This document shows, in pieces, positions 7,387 through 14,627 of a DNA stretch of 44,205 nt. The DNA lies in contig JAGWSF010000142.1 of assembly GCA_028876385.1 (NCBI GenBank), forward strand, positions 1 through 44,205. The letters are read 5' to 3'. Numbering within the stretch: the first letter of the stretch is position 1; every line of letters begins with the position of its first letter. Source of the stretch: Acidobacteriota bacterium. Lineage in GTDB: Bacteria > Actinomycetota > Acidimicrobiia > Acidimicrobiales > Palsa-688. Both the position numbers and the translations under genes were made by a program. The notes under the pieces are model-generated. The model saw nothing but the letters and a program-made list of their open reading frames with translations. It had not been told where the DNA came from and searched no databases.

Positions 7387-7914
7387 CTAGCCGTTGTACG
7401 GCCCGAATATGAGGATGTTCGAGCCGCAGCGCAAGGTGGGCGGAGTCACACCGGAAGACACTGTGCACACGTCGGCGAATGTCGAGGTGGAGGGAGCACC
7501 TGCCATAACACGGTAGGTCCCGGTTTCTGAGATTCGGCCCGCCTGGGTCCGAAGCACGGAAACAGAATTCGTGTCTATCCCGTTCAGTTCAAGTTTCAGC
7601 GAAGCGGTCGCGCTCGCTGATACCGCACTCAAGAAGCAGGTCAAATGAGGCTTCTGCGAAGGAGGGACCGTCACGTACAGCCTGGGGTAGCTCTCGACAT
7701 AGTTTCCCCCACTGGCGCCACCAACGGTTCCGCACGACGCTCGAGACGAAGCATTGGTTGGTCGCAACCACGCCGGGTAGATCCACAGGCCGACGGAGAC
7801 GACGGCGACAGCGAGTACCAGGACGATTCCGATCCAGCGCCGACCTGAACGATCTTTCGGCTCCAGGGTGTCGGGACCCGGCGCAACCACGGGGCGGACT
7901 CTACCGTTCACCAC
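7387..7914 (-). CDS. Single-pass membrane-anchored secreted protein, unknown function
   Basis: I start this at the paired GTG codons at 7914/7911, giving about 175 residues; the frame extends to 8169, but that upstream part is Arg/Gly-rich and not protein-like. A short cytoplasmic tail is followed by one hydrophobic helix (WIGIVLVLAVAVVSVGLWIYPAWL). An extracytoplasmic domain of about 120 residues rich in Ser, Thr and Val follows, with several cysteines (ASCGTVGG, LTCFLSAV, DVCTVSSG, LRCGSN) that could form disulfides. No known domain is recognised. It is divergent from the lipoprotein at 8191, another small exported protein of unknown role. There is no clear ribosome site, so the start is tentative. 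Confidence 0.55.
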   Translation of the reverse strand: MVNGRVRPVVAPGPDTLEPKDRSGRRWIGIVLVLAVAVVSVGLWIYPAWLRPTNASSRASCGTVGGASGGNYVESYPRLYVTVPPSQKPHLTCFLSAVSASATASLKLELNGIDTNSVSVLRTQAGRISETGTYRVMAGAPSTSTFADVCTVSSGVTPPTLRCGSNILIFGPYNG

Positions 7915-8190
7915 ACGAACGGAGCGGTCTCGACCCCGATGAAGGGACTCGGAAGTTGAGGCCACTGGGCCCCGTGGATGAGACCCGTACCGTAGACCTC
8001 CCGCAGGGCGACAATCTGTACGCGTCCCGCAACCACCCGGCGTCGTCGGCACGCACGCGGATCGTCGAGTATGGCGTCCTCGCCGTGGTCGCCCCTGGTA
8101 CTGAGCGAGGCGCAAGATAGAACGTTCTGCGCCGCAGTCGACGGTTCCGAGCGACCACCACAGGGACAACGGTTGCGCGACGCTTAGGGC

Positions 8191-8718
8191 GTGTCAAGGG
8201 GCAGATTTGCGGTGGGAGCGGCCATTGTCTTGGCCGTGGCGTCCGGATGCACTAACGGCTCGAAGGTTGCCGGTCAGAACAAGACTGATTCCAGCGTCAC
8301 CGCAACCACGCCTACACCACCAACCGTTAAAGCACCGGTGACGACCTTGGCGACACCCAACCTGATAGACCTCCGTGTCGGACTCTACATGGGGACCGTC
8401 GAGGCGGTATCGCCATCGAGCGACCAAATGACGTTCAAAGTGACGTCCTCCTGCGGCACGCCAAGTTCTGGGGTCTACAGGATTGGTCTCGCCGGCGCCG
8501 AATTCGATATCAACAGCGACCCAGGCACCGAGATGGGACAAGAGACCACTATCTCGAAATCGGACTTCTTCAGCCTGGCCACGAGCCAGCCTCCTTCAAG
8601 CCCCGCCAATTCCGACTTCTGGAAACGGTGGCACATCCTGGTAGCACCGTCTAGCCCGATACAGGTGTCCGACGGTCCCTACGGCGCTTGCCACGGTGCC
8701 TACTCCTTCCTGCCCTAA
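8191..8718 (+). CDS. Putative lipoprotein, unknown function
   Basis: From the GTG at 8191 the 175-residue product has a short basic start (SRGRF), a hydrophobic stretch (AVGAAIVLAVA) and a lipobox ASGC with the lipidated Cys at about residue 20. A Thr/Pro-rich linker (TATTPTPPTVKAPVTT) leads to a compact C-terminal domain of about 115 residues with two further cysteines (SSCGTPSSG and GACHGAY) that could pair. I do not recognise the domain. It is probably anchored to the outer face of the membrane. Its start is divergent from the membrane-anchored protein at 7914, with a 276-bp gap between them. Confidence 0.65.
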   Translation: MSRGRFAVGAAIVLAVASGCTNGSKVAGQNKTDSSVTATTPTPPTVKAPVTTLATPNLIDLRVGLYMGTVEAVSPSSDQMTFKVTSSCGTPSSGVYRIGLAGAEFDINSDPGTEMGQETTISKSDFFSLATSQPPSSPANSDFWKRWHILVAPSSPIQVSDGPYGACHGAYSFLP

Positions 8719-8892
8719 CACCACAGGGCGCCGCCCGGCACGTCAACGCGGAACGCCGTTCCCGAAGAAGCGCCTGGTGTCAAGAGCCTTCGACGGAGTC
8801 GATGACCGTTGGCCTGTGGTCGTGAGCCGGTGTCGGGGCGCGCGTAAGGGACCACCGGTGATTCCGCGGAATCTGCCCGGGTGGGAGGGGCG

Positions 8893-8936
8893 GTCAAGGC
8901 CGGCCCGTCAGGGCCGCCCGGAGGGGGAGCCTTGAC
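8893..8936. repeat. Inverted repeat GTCAAGGC/GCCTTGAC with inner pairing
   Basis: The arms at 8893-8900 and 8929-8936 are perfect complements. Inside, GGCCGGCCC can pair with parts of GTCAGGGCCG. It resembles the inverted repeat at 6577-6705 and might be a dispersed element. Confidence 0.45.
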
Positions 8937-8976
8937 GGCCCCGGGGGTTCAGTTGTCGCCAGCCACCCTGGGGGTC

Positions 8977-8997
8977 GGACCGCCCCTTGGGCGGTCC
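8977..8997. terminator. Strong hairpin, possible terminator
   Basis: Nine-base perfect arms GGACCGCCC and GGGCGGTCC enclose the loop CTT. It lies 258 bases beyond the lipoprotein stop and about 215 bases past the stop of the leftward IS110 gene. There is no T-run, which is common in GC-rich actinobacteria. Which transcript it ends is unclear. Confidence 0.45.
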
Positions 8998-9213
8998 TGG
9001 TTGCTCCGGGGGGTTGGGCACAGCGGACCTCACCATTGCTCAACATCTTGAGCGGGGCGACCGAGATGCTCGGCGACCGGCCATTCCTTCGCGACGTTGT
9101 TCGCATGGTGTGTTCCGGCCACAGTCAGAACGGGCTCACTCAACTAGACGGCCACGCCACAAGGGGGGCCACGGCGTTCCTCGAGCTCGCGTTCTGGCTG
9201 TGTCCGAGCTTGC

Positions 9214-10239
9214 TCAAGCGGCCTCCCGTGACAGGCAGCGGATTTCGCCGTCTCGCAGCCCGTAGTAGACCAGGGTGAGCAGTTTTCTGGCGGCGGCGAC
9301 CTTGGCGATCTTTACGCCGGTCTTTCCGCCCCGTCTCTCCGCGATGCGACGGAAGGTGGGCTCGATCGGGGCGCCGCCGTGGTAGCGGGCGACTGATTCG
9401 ACCACCGCCCATCTCACGATGGTGGAGCCTTGTTTGGTTATCCGGCCCCGTTTGGTGGTGGTGTCGGACTCGCGCAGGGTCGGGGTCATCCCGGCCCACG
9501 AGCACAGATGTCGGGCGGAGGCGAAGCGGTGTACGTCGCCGATCTCGGCCACCAGGATCGCGGCGGTGATCGGCCCGATGCCGTGCAGGGTCTGGATGGC
9601 GTGGTAGCCGGGGTCGTCTTTGAGCCAGCGGGCGATCTCGCGTTCCACCATGGCCAGTTCCCGGTCGTAGATCTCCAGCAGGTCCCGCAGCGACTCCACC
9701 CGCAGCCCGTAAGGGCCGGGGAAGTCCATGGCGTCCAGCAGTCGCTGTCCGGACGGGCCGAACATCTCGGCTTGGGGCGGCAGGATGCCCAGCTTGGCCA
9801 TCACCGCGTGGATCTGGGCTTTGGCCGAGGTGCGCAGGGCGGTGAGCTTGGCCCGGTAGCGGACCAGCTCCCGTAGCTCGCGCACTTCCGGCGGGGCGAT
9901 CCACGCCTCGGGAATGTCGTTGCGGCGCAACCGGTTGGCCAGCTCGGTGGCATCCTTCACGTCGTTTTTGACCCGCCGGGAATCCCAGTGCAAGCCGAGC
10001 GGGTGGATCAGATGCACACGGGCGCCCTCGGCGGCGAGCAGATCGGCGGCCCAATACCACCCGTAGCAAGCCTCCAGAGCCACCTCCGGGTCCGGGCCCG
10101 CCTCGGCCAGGGCCATGGCCAACGCCACCGGGTCGTTATCGATCTTGGACACCTCCAACACCTCGCCGGCGTCGTTCATCCTCACGATCACCGACCGGCG
10201 GCGATGCAGATCGATCCCGACATACTGTTGCTGATGCAC
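9214..10239 (-). CDS. IS110-family DEDD transposase
   Basis: From the GTG at 10239, preceded by GAGGAGG, the product has 341 residues; a longer frame to 10365 lacks support. The N terminus has YVGIDLHRRRSVIVRM with the first catalytic Asp of the RuvC-like DEDD domain, followed by VALEACYGWYWAADLLAAEG with the Glu. DVKDATELANRLRRNDIPEAW provides later acidic residues. The C-terminal Transposase_20 domain includes HGIGPITAAILVAEIGD, LCSWAGMTP and KRGRITKQGSTIVRWAVVE, with the conserved Ser region. IS110 recombinases use a bridge RNA to pair donor and target. The gene appears intact, so the element may be recent compared with the decayed genes around it. Confidence 0.93.
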   Translation of the reverse strand: MHQQQYVGIDLHRRRSVIVRMNDAGEVLEVSKIDNDPVALAMALAEAGPDPEVALEACYGWYWAADLLAAEGARVHLIHPLGLHWDSRRVKNDVKDATELANRLRRNDIPEAWIAPPEVRELRELVRYRAKLTALRTSAKAQIHAVMAKLGILPPQAEMFGPSGQRLLDAMDFPGPYGLRVESLRDLLEIYDRELAMVEREIARWLKDDPGYHAIQTLHGIGPITAAILVAEIGDVHRFASARHLCSWAGMTPTLRESDTTTKRGRITKQGSTIVRWAVVESVARYHGGAPIEPTFRRIAERRGGKTGVKIAKVAAARKLLTLVYYGLRDGEIRCLSREAA

Positions 10240-10240
10240 G

Positions 10241-10322
10241 CGAAGTCCTCCTCGGCTCGATGGGTTTGGTTTCGCACCCCCGAGCTTTATCCGGCTCGGA
10301 CTCTTCTGCTGAGAGGACTTCG
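10241..10322 (-). ncRNA. Structured leader upstream of the IS110 transposase; bridge-RNA candidate and ribosome-site stem
   Basis: On the minus strand CGAAGTCCTC (10322-10313) pairs perfectly with GAGGACTTCG (10250-10241), which contains part of the transposase ribosome site. Inside lies a second stem, CGAGC with GCTCG (10298-10281). IS110-group elements encode their bridge RNA in the noncoding end upstream of the transposase, so this stretch and flanking bases up to about 10440 are the place to look. Sequestering the ribosome site could also limit transposase made from external transcripts. The structure is seen; the bridge role is inference. Confidence 0.4.
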
Positions 10323-10523
10323 TCGTGCTCACCGACCTCGACTTCACCGCTGACTTCGCAGGCAACGCAGGGCCTCCCTCACCGGGACCGGCTGGCGTCG
10401 CTCTCTCAGACGCTCAGCAGAAACGCTGCGTGCGCTTCTTCAGGACATCAAATCTCGGGCGCCCCAGAGATCGTCACCCGTAACTGGCTGGGCGCGCGTT
10501 CTGTGCTCACGATCTGGTACAGC
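10323..10523. other. Region outside the IS110 leader
   Basis: No gene is recognised. If the insertion sequence follows the IS110 layout, its left end and the rest of any bridge RNA lie within this stretch. Confidence 0.35.
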
Positions 10524-10778
10524 TCAGATCCAGGGGTCTTCAGTCGGCGCTTCATGATCCTCGGGCGGGCGGAGTCGCCAGCCCCAACCGAACCAGTGCG
10601 AGCAACCAATGGCGATCGCCAAGCCAGCGAGAGCGGGAGCGACAGGTCCCCAGCTCGTCGTCGCTATTGCCAACGCAAGCCAACCCCCGAACACAACGAT
10701 GCCCAGCTGGACGATGTATCGCCGAAGGCTGAGGAGCTTCTGGGTGGTGCCGCTGTGACTCGGAGGGGAGTCGGACAC
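10524..10778 (-). CDS. Small two-helix membrane protein, unknown
   Basis: A GTG at 10778 gives 84 residues (starting SDSPPSHSGTTQKLLSLRRYIVQ). Two hydrophobic helices follow (LGIVVFGGWLALAIATTSW and GPVAPALAGLAIAIGCSHWFGWGW). The acidic tail reads PPEDHEAPTEDPWI. The layout suggests a small integral membrane protein with both ends in the cytoplasm. The start codon lies inside a perfect palindrome, so expression may be repressed by a DNA-binding protein. The frame continues upstream to 10886, but without protein-like content. I recognise no family. Confidence 0.5.
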   Translation of the reverse strand: MSDSPPSHSGTTQKLLSLRRYIVQLGIVVFGGWLALAIATTSWGPVAPALAGLAIAIGCSHWFGWGWRLRPPEDHEAPTEDPWI

Positions 10779-10789
10779 ATAATGTCCGA
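10771..10789. promoter_or_regulatory. Palindrome over the start of the small membrane protein gene
   Basis: TCGGACA at 10771-10777 and TGTCCGA at 10783-10789 are perfect arms around a five-base spacer. The GTG start at 10778-10776 is inside it. It could be an operator; no cognate regulator is identified. Confidence 0.4.
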
Positions 10790-11168
10790 TCTGGAGCAGA
10801 CCCGTCACGCCCGAACTCCCTAGGCATGGCCGCTCCGATCGACGGCTATATCCTTTAGCCCGGCTCACCATCCCCGAGCAGAACACGCCGCCCAGATCAG
10901 CAGGCGAGCGTCAGCCTGGGCGGAGCATCGGCGGGCACGCCGAACGGCACGTACGGGCGTGTCCCACCTACCCGGCGATCGGGGACATATGGACGGCGTC
11001 CTTCGGGGACGGCGCCATCTGTCCGGCCTTATGGGCGATCGTTCTGTCACCTGGTACTTGACCAATGTCAAGTTCGTTAGCCGTCTGATCTCTATTGGTG
11101 TTGCGCCGACGGGCGTCCTACGGCAGGGATCACCGGCATATCTTCCAATATGGTCCGTGGGTCAGCGA
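10790..11168. other. Intergenic region with one palindrome
   Basis: No gene is supported. It contains the ACTTGAC/GTCAAGT palindrome at 11056-11073. The rest shows no features I can name. Confidence 0.4.
11056..11073. promoter_or_regulatory. Perfect 7-bp palindrome
   Basis: ACTTGAC and GTCAAGT are separated by CAAT. The symmetry fits a dimeric repressor site. No gene starts immediately downstream on either strand, so it may be an orphan site or a remnant. Confidence 0.35.
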
Positions 11169-11978
11169 TCAGGTGCCATTCGCTATCGCAGGCGGTAAGC
11201 ACGGTCCCGGCGTCGCGGAATATGTCGTTGAGGTGGCTTTCCTCACGTCTGCCATCACTGAGTTGAGTGGAATGGCATAGGCCCAGTGGGGCGACTTGGC
11301 GTCGCGAGCAAACACGATCCCAACGACGCTTCCGACCAGCTGAGCAGATCCGTTGTTTGTGGTGGAGACGACTGGTCCTCCTAGATAGCCGTGCTCGATC
11401 GGTGAAGTGACCTCGAATATGAGCCTCTTGGTAGTGCCGCGGTTATAGATGTCGGGCCCCTGCGCCACCTCATAGAGCTTTACGACTCCAGCACTAGAAG
11501 CGAGAGGACCTCCGAGCGGGTAGCCCAAGACGACAACCGGTGCTCCCACTGCCGGCGTCTGGGAGTTGGCCTGGACGGGAGGGGCCGTCATGTGCGGTAC
11601 GGATAACACAGCGACGTCAAGCTGAGGGTCGAAAAGCATCGGTGTCGCCTTCAGTTGCGCGCCGTTTTAGTCTCTCACCTCAATGTCATTGACGCCGGCG
11701 CCCGCGATCTCACTCGCTACCGCGACGACAGTGTCCGGGGCCACTACGACCGCTGGCCCGAGGACCTCCTGCCCACAGGCAAGCGCCGACAGCCTGAGAG
11801 TCGAGTCCGACACACGCTGCAGGGCCAGTTGGACACCGTGACCCGAGACTGAGCCTGACAGCGTTGTACTGGAGGCCGGCGCTGACTGCCCAGCCCTCGC
11901 CGACCTAGTGCATCCAGACGCCACGCCAACGCAAGCTGCTACGACGCTGATCACGACGACCCGGCTGAAGCGCCCCAT
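11169..11978 (-). pseudogene. Trypsin-like (MarP/HtrA-type) protease-fold lipoprotein split by an in-frame TAA
   Basis: The N-terminal piece (ATG 11978, or 12020) has a hydrophobic signal and lipobox ASGC with Cys at residue 23. It then reads GPAVVVAPDTVVAVASEIAGAGVNDIEVRD and stops at TAA (11669-11667). In the same frame translation resumes as NGAQLKATPMLFDPQLDVAVLSVP and continues to a C-terminal chymotrypsin-like half (GAPVVVLGYPLGGPL, GYLGGPVVS, GSVVGIVFARD, HWAYAIPL). The join VRD-NGAQ-LFDPQLDVAVL is exactly what this family shows without a break. Catalytic residues look lost as well: Ser stands where VTNAH has its His, and Leu where GNSGGP has its Ser. Only the Asp of LDVAVL remains. 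It is either a pseudogene or an inactive binding protein needing readthrough. Confidence 0.7.
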
Positions 11979-12240
11979 GAGCGGCGGAGTAAGCTGACGC
12001 ACCGACCGAGGATAAGGCATCTCCGATCGCCACACGAGGACCGCAGCTGGGAAGAACGTCGACTCCAATATCAACAAGGAGGATGGCGCTCCGAACACCA
12101 CCGCATCCGATTACGGCTCGTCAGCCGCTGAACGCTCGCACTCGGCGCTCGTTCCCTCTCCTCTCACGAACGCCCATCTATCCGGCGACTTTTGGCAATG
12201 CGCGCCGGCGCGGGGGCTGCGTGGTAGGGGACGGTCGTCT
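11979..12240. other. Upstream region of the split protease gene
   Basis: No gene recognised. It holds the presumed promoter of the leftward protease-like gene and short frames without family features. Confidence 0.35.
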
Positions 12241-12360
12241 CTACTTCACTCGTGTACGGGAGAGCTTGACCTTATAGCCGGTCTGAAGTCCTGCCGGTGT
12301 CATCGCGTTTCCACCGGAACTCACCGCGCTCCACATCCAGGGCTGCACGTTGCGTAGTGG
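12241..12360 (-). pseudogene. Possible C-terminal fragment of an unidentified protein
   Basis: The last 35 or so codons before a TAG read VQPWMWSAVSSGGNAMTPAG and then LQTGYKVKLSRTRVK, which looks like real coding sequence, but no start or upstream domain is present. I do not recognise the family. It may be a leftover of a gene deleted by rearrangement, or chance. Confidence 0.25.
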
Positions 12361-12490
12361 CGAATCGGCCGATTCAGCTCGAATAGCCTGCCGAACTTGA
12401 AGCCGCGAAGGTCTCGATCTGCTCGCCCTGGACGACGATCGCCGAATCGTCGCCAGCCATGGTCGCCTGACCATCGATGAGACCGCCGCC

Positions 12491-12808
12491 TTGATCCTGG
12501 AGCGGGATCAGGTCGGTGACCCGACCGAAGGCGTCATCCTGCTACCGGCGAGATCTGCTCGCAGCCTTCCTCACGTCCCTCCCTCGACGATGTCGAGCCA
12601 GGGACCGGCGAGCCCCGCCATCCGCTCCGCCGGCAACGGCGTGTGCGGGTGTGGCTGCGGATCTGCGGTCCGACGTCGATTCCTTCCCGGCCACGACGCG
12701 AAACTCGATTTCCGCCTGCTCGGCGCCTGGCGGGCCGGCGAACCGGTTGCGGCCGACCGGCTCCGCGTCCTCGGCTGGTTGCCGACTGACCGACCGTCCC
12801 GAACCTGA
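12491..12808 (+). CDS. Small cysteine-cluster protein with CGCGC and PGHDAK motifs
   Basis: The frame from TTG 12491 encodes 105 residues, and coding-like sequence runs back to just after a TGA at 12398 (LLALDDDRRIVASHGRLT), so the true start is uncertain. The C-terminal 55 residues carry a cysteine cluster CGCGCGSAVRRRFLPGHDAKLDFRLL, given here in part as RRFLPGHDAKLD, followed by GEPVAADRLRVLGW. I recall this CGCGC/RFLPGHDAK/LGW pattern from many short actinobacterial and phage-associated proteins. Cysteines and His suggest metal binding. No function is known to me. It lies among decayed genes and may itself be truncated at the 5' end. Confidence 0.5.
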   Translation: MILERDQVGDPTEGVILLPARSARSLPHVPPSTMSSQGPASPAIRSAGNGVCGCGCGSAVRRRFLPGHDAKLDFRLLGAWRAGEPVAADRLRVLGWLPTDRPSRT

Positions 12809-12926
12809 CGACGGGCTCCCGGCGTCCCCTTCTCCGGCTACCGGTCGCCGGACGCGGTGCATCTTCATGTCGCATCAGCCCTGGGACCCCGGCTGCTAAG
12901 AGACCACCTATCGGGGGAAACTACGG

Positions 12927-13320
12927 TCACGCGGGCCGTAGGGCGGCGGCTAGCGCGGAGCCGATCTCGGCCACCTCGGCCGGCCCCCATGGACCCCGCC
13001 GGTCGAGGATTGCCACCGTGGCGGCCGGCCAGACCACGACGACGTCGTTCACCTTGAACGGCCTGGCCAGCCACCCCGACAGGTATACGGCCAGGTCGGT
13101 GTTCACGTCCTGGTGGTCGGGGAGGCGGCCCTTTACTGCCTGCAGGTCGGCCATGGTGCGTATTTCGTCGAACCGAGGTGCTTGAAGTGCCCCAGCGCCT
13201 TGACCACTGCGTTGGTGTGGTCTGGAAGTCGGCCACCACCTGCCGGGTCGACCAAAATGTGTCGAGCGGCCCCGGTCGTCCTCGCTGAGCGTTCACCCAT
13301 CCTGGGGTTAGCCTGAAGCT
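12927..13320 (-). pseudogene. Decayed, internally deleted second copy of the HhH/NERD cassette
   Basis: Read leftward, this stretch matches the cassette at 3649-5260. HTNAVVKALGHFK and MADLxAVxxRxPDxQDxNTDLAVYL match HhH-protein residues about 43-89. The sequence then jumps directly to ARPFxVNDVxVxWPAATVxIL and GSALAAALR, which match NERD residues 281-326. About 123 HhH codons and 280 NERD codons are gone, fusing the remains into a 75-codon frame (12927-13154). Two one-base deletions shift the frame further upstream, near 13183 and near 13227, and the N terminus is unrecognisable. Similarity resumes at the upstream region 13312-13352. It cannot make either protein. Confidence 0.85.
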
Positions 13321-13412
13321 GTGGGCACGGTCGTGGTGAGATCGGAAACGGAGGGGGGATCGGCCGGCGCGCCCGCGTCGATCTTCGGGGCCGGGACAGC
13401 CGAGGCCCGATG

Positions 13413-13778
13413 TCACGGCACCGACTCACCGATGAGTTCGGCGATGACCTCAGGGTCGAGAGCCGTACCACCGGCGGCAACTCTGCTCAGCGCGTCGATG
13501 AATTCGGCTACGTTGCCAACACGGTCCTTGAGTAGGTAGCCGACGCCAACGGCACCTCGGGGCCCGTTGCGGCCGAGGAGCTCAGCCAGGAGGCGGGTTT
13601 CGACGTATTGGGAGAAGACCAGCACCGGGCGTTCGGGCTGACTCTCTCGGAGCGCCAGCGCGGCACGTAGACCCTCGTCGGTGTGGGTGGGTGGCATGCG
13701 GACGTCTATGAGGGCCAGGTCTGGGTGATGCTCGGCGACGACTGGCCGCCGTTCAGGAACGCTGCAAACTTGGGTCAC
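13413..13778 (-). pseudogene. Response-regulator receiver-domain fragment
   Basis: The frame matches the middle of a NarL/LuxR-type response regulator. HPDLALIDVRMPPTHTDEGL carries the phospho-accepting Asp, PVLVFSQYVETRLLAELL the conserved switch region, and VGYLLKDRV the Lys. FIDALSRVAAGGTALDPEVI completes the receiver. The first strand and acidic pocket (usually VVIADDSxLLREGL) are missing, and the frame stops right after the receiver, before any LuxR-type helix-turn-helix. It is therefore truncated at both ends. It lies just downstream of an ABC-2 exporter, where intact relatives of such regulators, with a sensor kinase, are often found. Confidence 0.75.
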
Positions 13779-13865
13779 TCGAGGGATGTCCGACGATCTT
13801 CCGGGGATAGGTTCGGCTCACGCCGCAAGCCCAGGGTGTGGCTATGGTCCGCGCCGCTGGAGTGC

Positions 13866-14627
13866 TCAGCCGGCGTGTCTTCGCCGCCTGGTGCCATGGG
13901 GGCGTCCGCCGGCTCTGTTCCCGGTGATCAGGCGTTCCCGGTCGAACATTCGGGCCACCAATGGCACGGCGCGGGCGTCGATGAGCAGGAGTCCGCCCGC
14001 GAACAGAAGGGCGGTCCGTACACTCGGGTGGAGCACGCCGAGCGATAAGAGGATTACCGCCAATAGGGGCGGAAAGCTGGCCACCATGCCGAGTTGCTGG
14101 GCGACTCGGACTTCGGTGGCACGGACCGATACCGCCATACCGACGATGACGGCCCAGCCGGCCAGGAGGGGGGTTAGGAGGGCCACGGCCAACAGCACCG
14201 GACCTTGGTGGAAGACGTTTCGGGACGCGGCCGAGGTGGCGAATAGGCGGACGACTGCCAGGAACACGGCGAAGACCCCGTACGACAGCGCCAGGGTCGG
14301 GATCATGATTGCTGCCGCTTTACCGATGATGAACTCCTCCCGCTGCAACGGTGTGGTGAGCACCGGTTCGAGCGTGCCCTGCTCCCGTTCCCCCACGATC
14401 GAGTAGGCAGCCAGGGTGGATGGCGTCACCACGGGGATGAGCAGCAGCAGCAGGAGTGGGACCTGCAGGTTGGTGCCTGCTGGGGCGACGAAGACGGTCA
14501 GTGTGGGCTCGATCAGGAAGACCACCGGCAGGATGATCATGGCCGCCACGATGGAGCGCCGGCGGCGGTAGTCGCGTAGCTCTTTGGTTATGACGGACCT
14601 GATCCGTGCGGTGTCCATATTCGTCAC
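13866..14627 (-). CDS. ABC-2 type transporter permease
   Basis: This 253-residue membrane protein has about six hydrophobic segments. It opens with RIRSVITKELRDYRRRRS, the usual amphipathic lead of ABC-2 permeases. YSIVGEREQGTLEPVLTTPLQREEFIIGKAAA is the family's conserved cytoplasmic loop (EREQGTLExLLxxP). The GTG at 14627 overlaps the stop of the ATPase gene (GTGA); ATG 14618 is an alternative. It should form the transmembrane half of an export ABC transporter with the upstream ATPase. The substrate (drug, peptide, Na+ or lipid) cannot be told. The ABC-2/NatB-like layout is clear. Confidence 0.85.
   Translation of the reverse strand: MTNMDTARIRSVITKELRDYRRRRSIVAAMIILPVVFLIEPTLTVFVAPAGTNLQVPLLLLLLIPVVTPSTLAAYSIVGEREQGTLEPVLTTPLQREEFIIGKAAAIMIPTLALSYGVFAVFLAVVRLFATSAASRNVFHQGPVLLAVALLTPLLAGWAVIVGMAVSVRATEVRVAQQLGMVASFPPLLAVILLSLGVLHPSVRTALLFAGGLLLIDARAVPLVARMFDRERLITGNRAGGRPHGTRRRRHAG

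Larger units (their letters stand above)
8719..9213. other. Gene-free region with two strong hairpins beside IS110
   Basis: No protein gene is supported. The stretch holds the structured repeat at 8893-8936 and the perfect hairpin at 8977-8997, then runs into the 3' side of the IS110 transposase. Part of it is probably the insertion sequence's end, but no boundary can be fixed. Confidence 0.45.
9214..10322 (-). mobile_element. IS110-family insertion sequence (outer boundaries not resolved)
   Basis: The element carries one DEDD transposase gene and a structured leader upstream of it. IS110 elements lack classical terminal inverted repeats, so the ends cannot be set by eye. The coordinates run from the transposase stop to the outer arm of the leader stem; the real element extends further on one or both sides. 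Confidence 0.7.
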
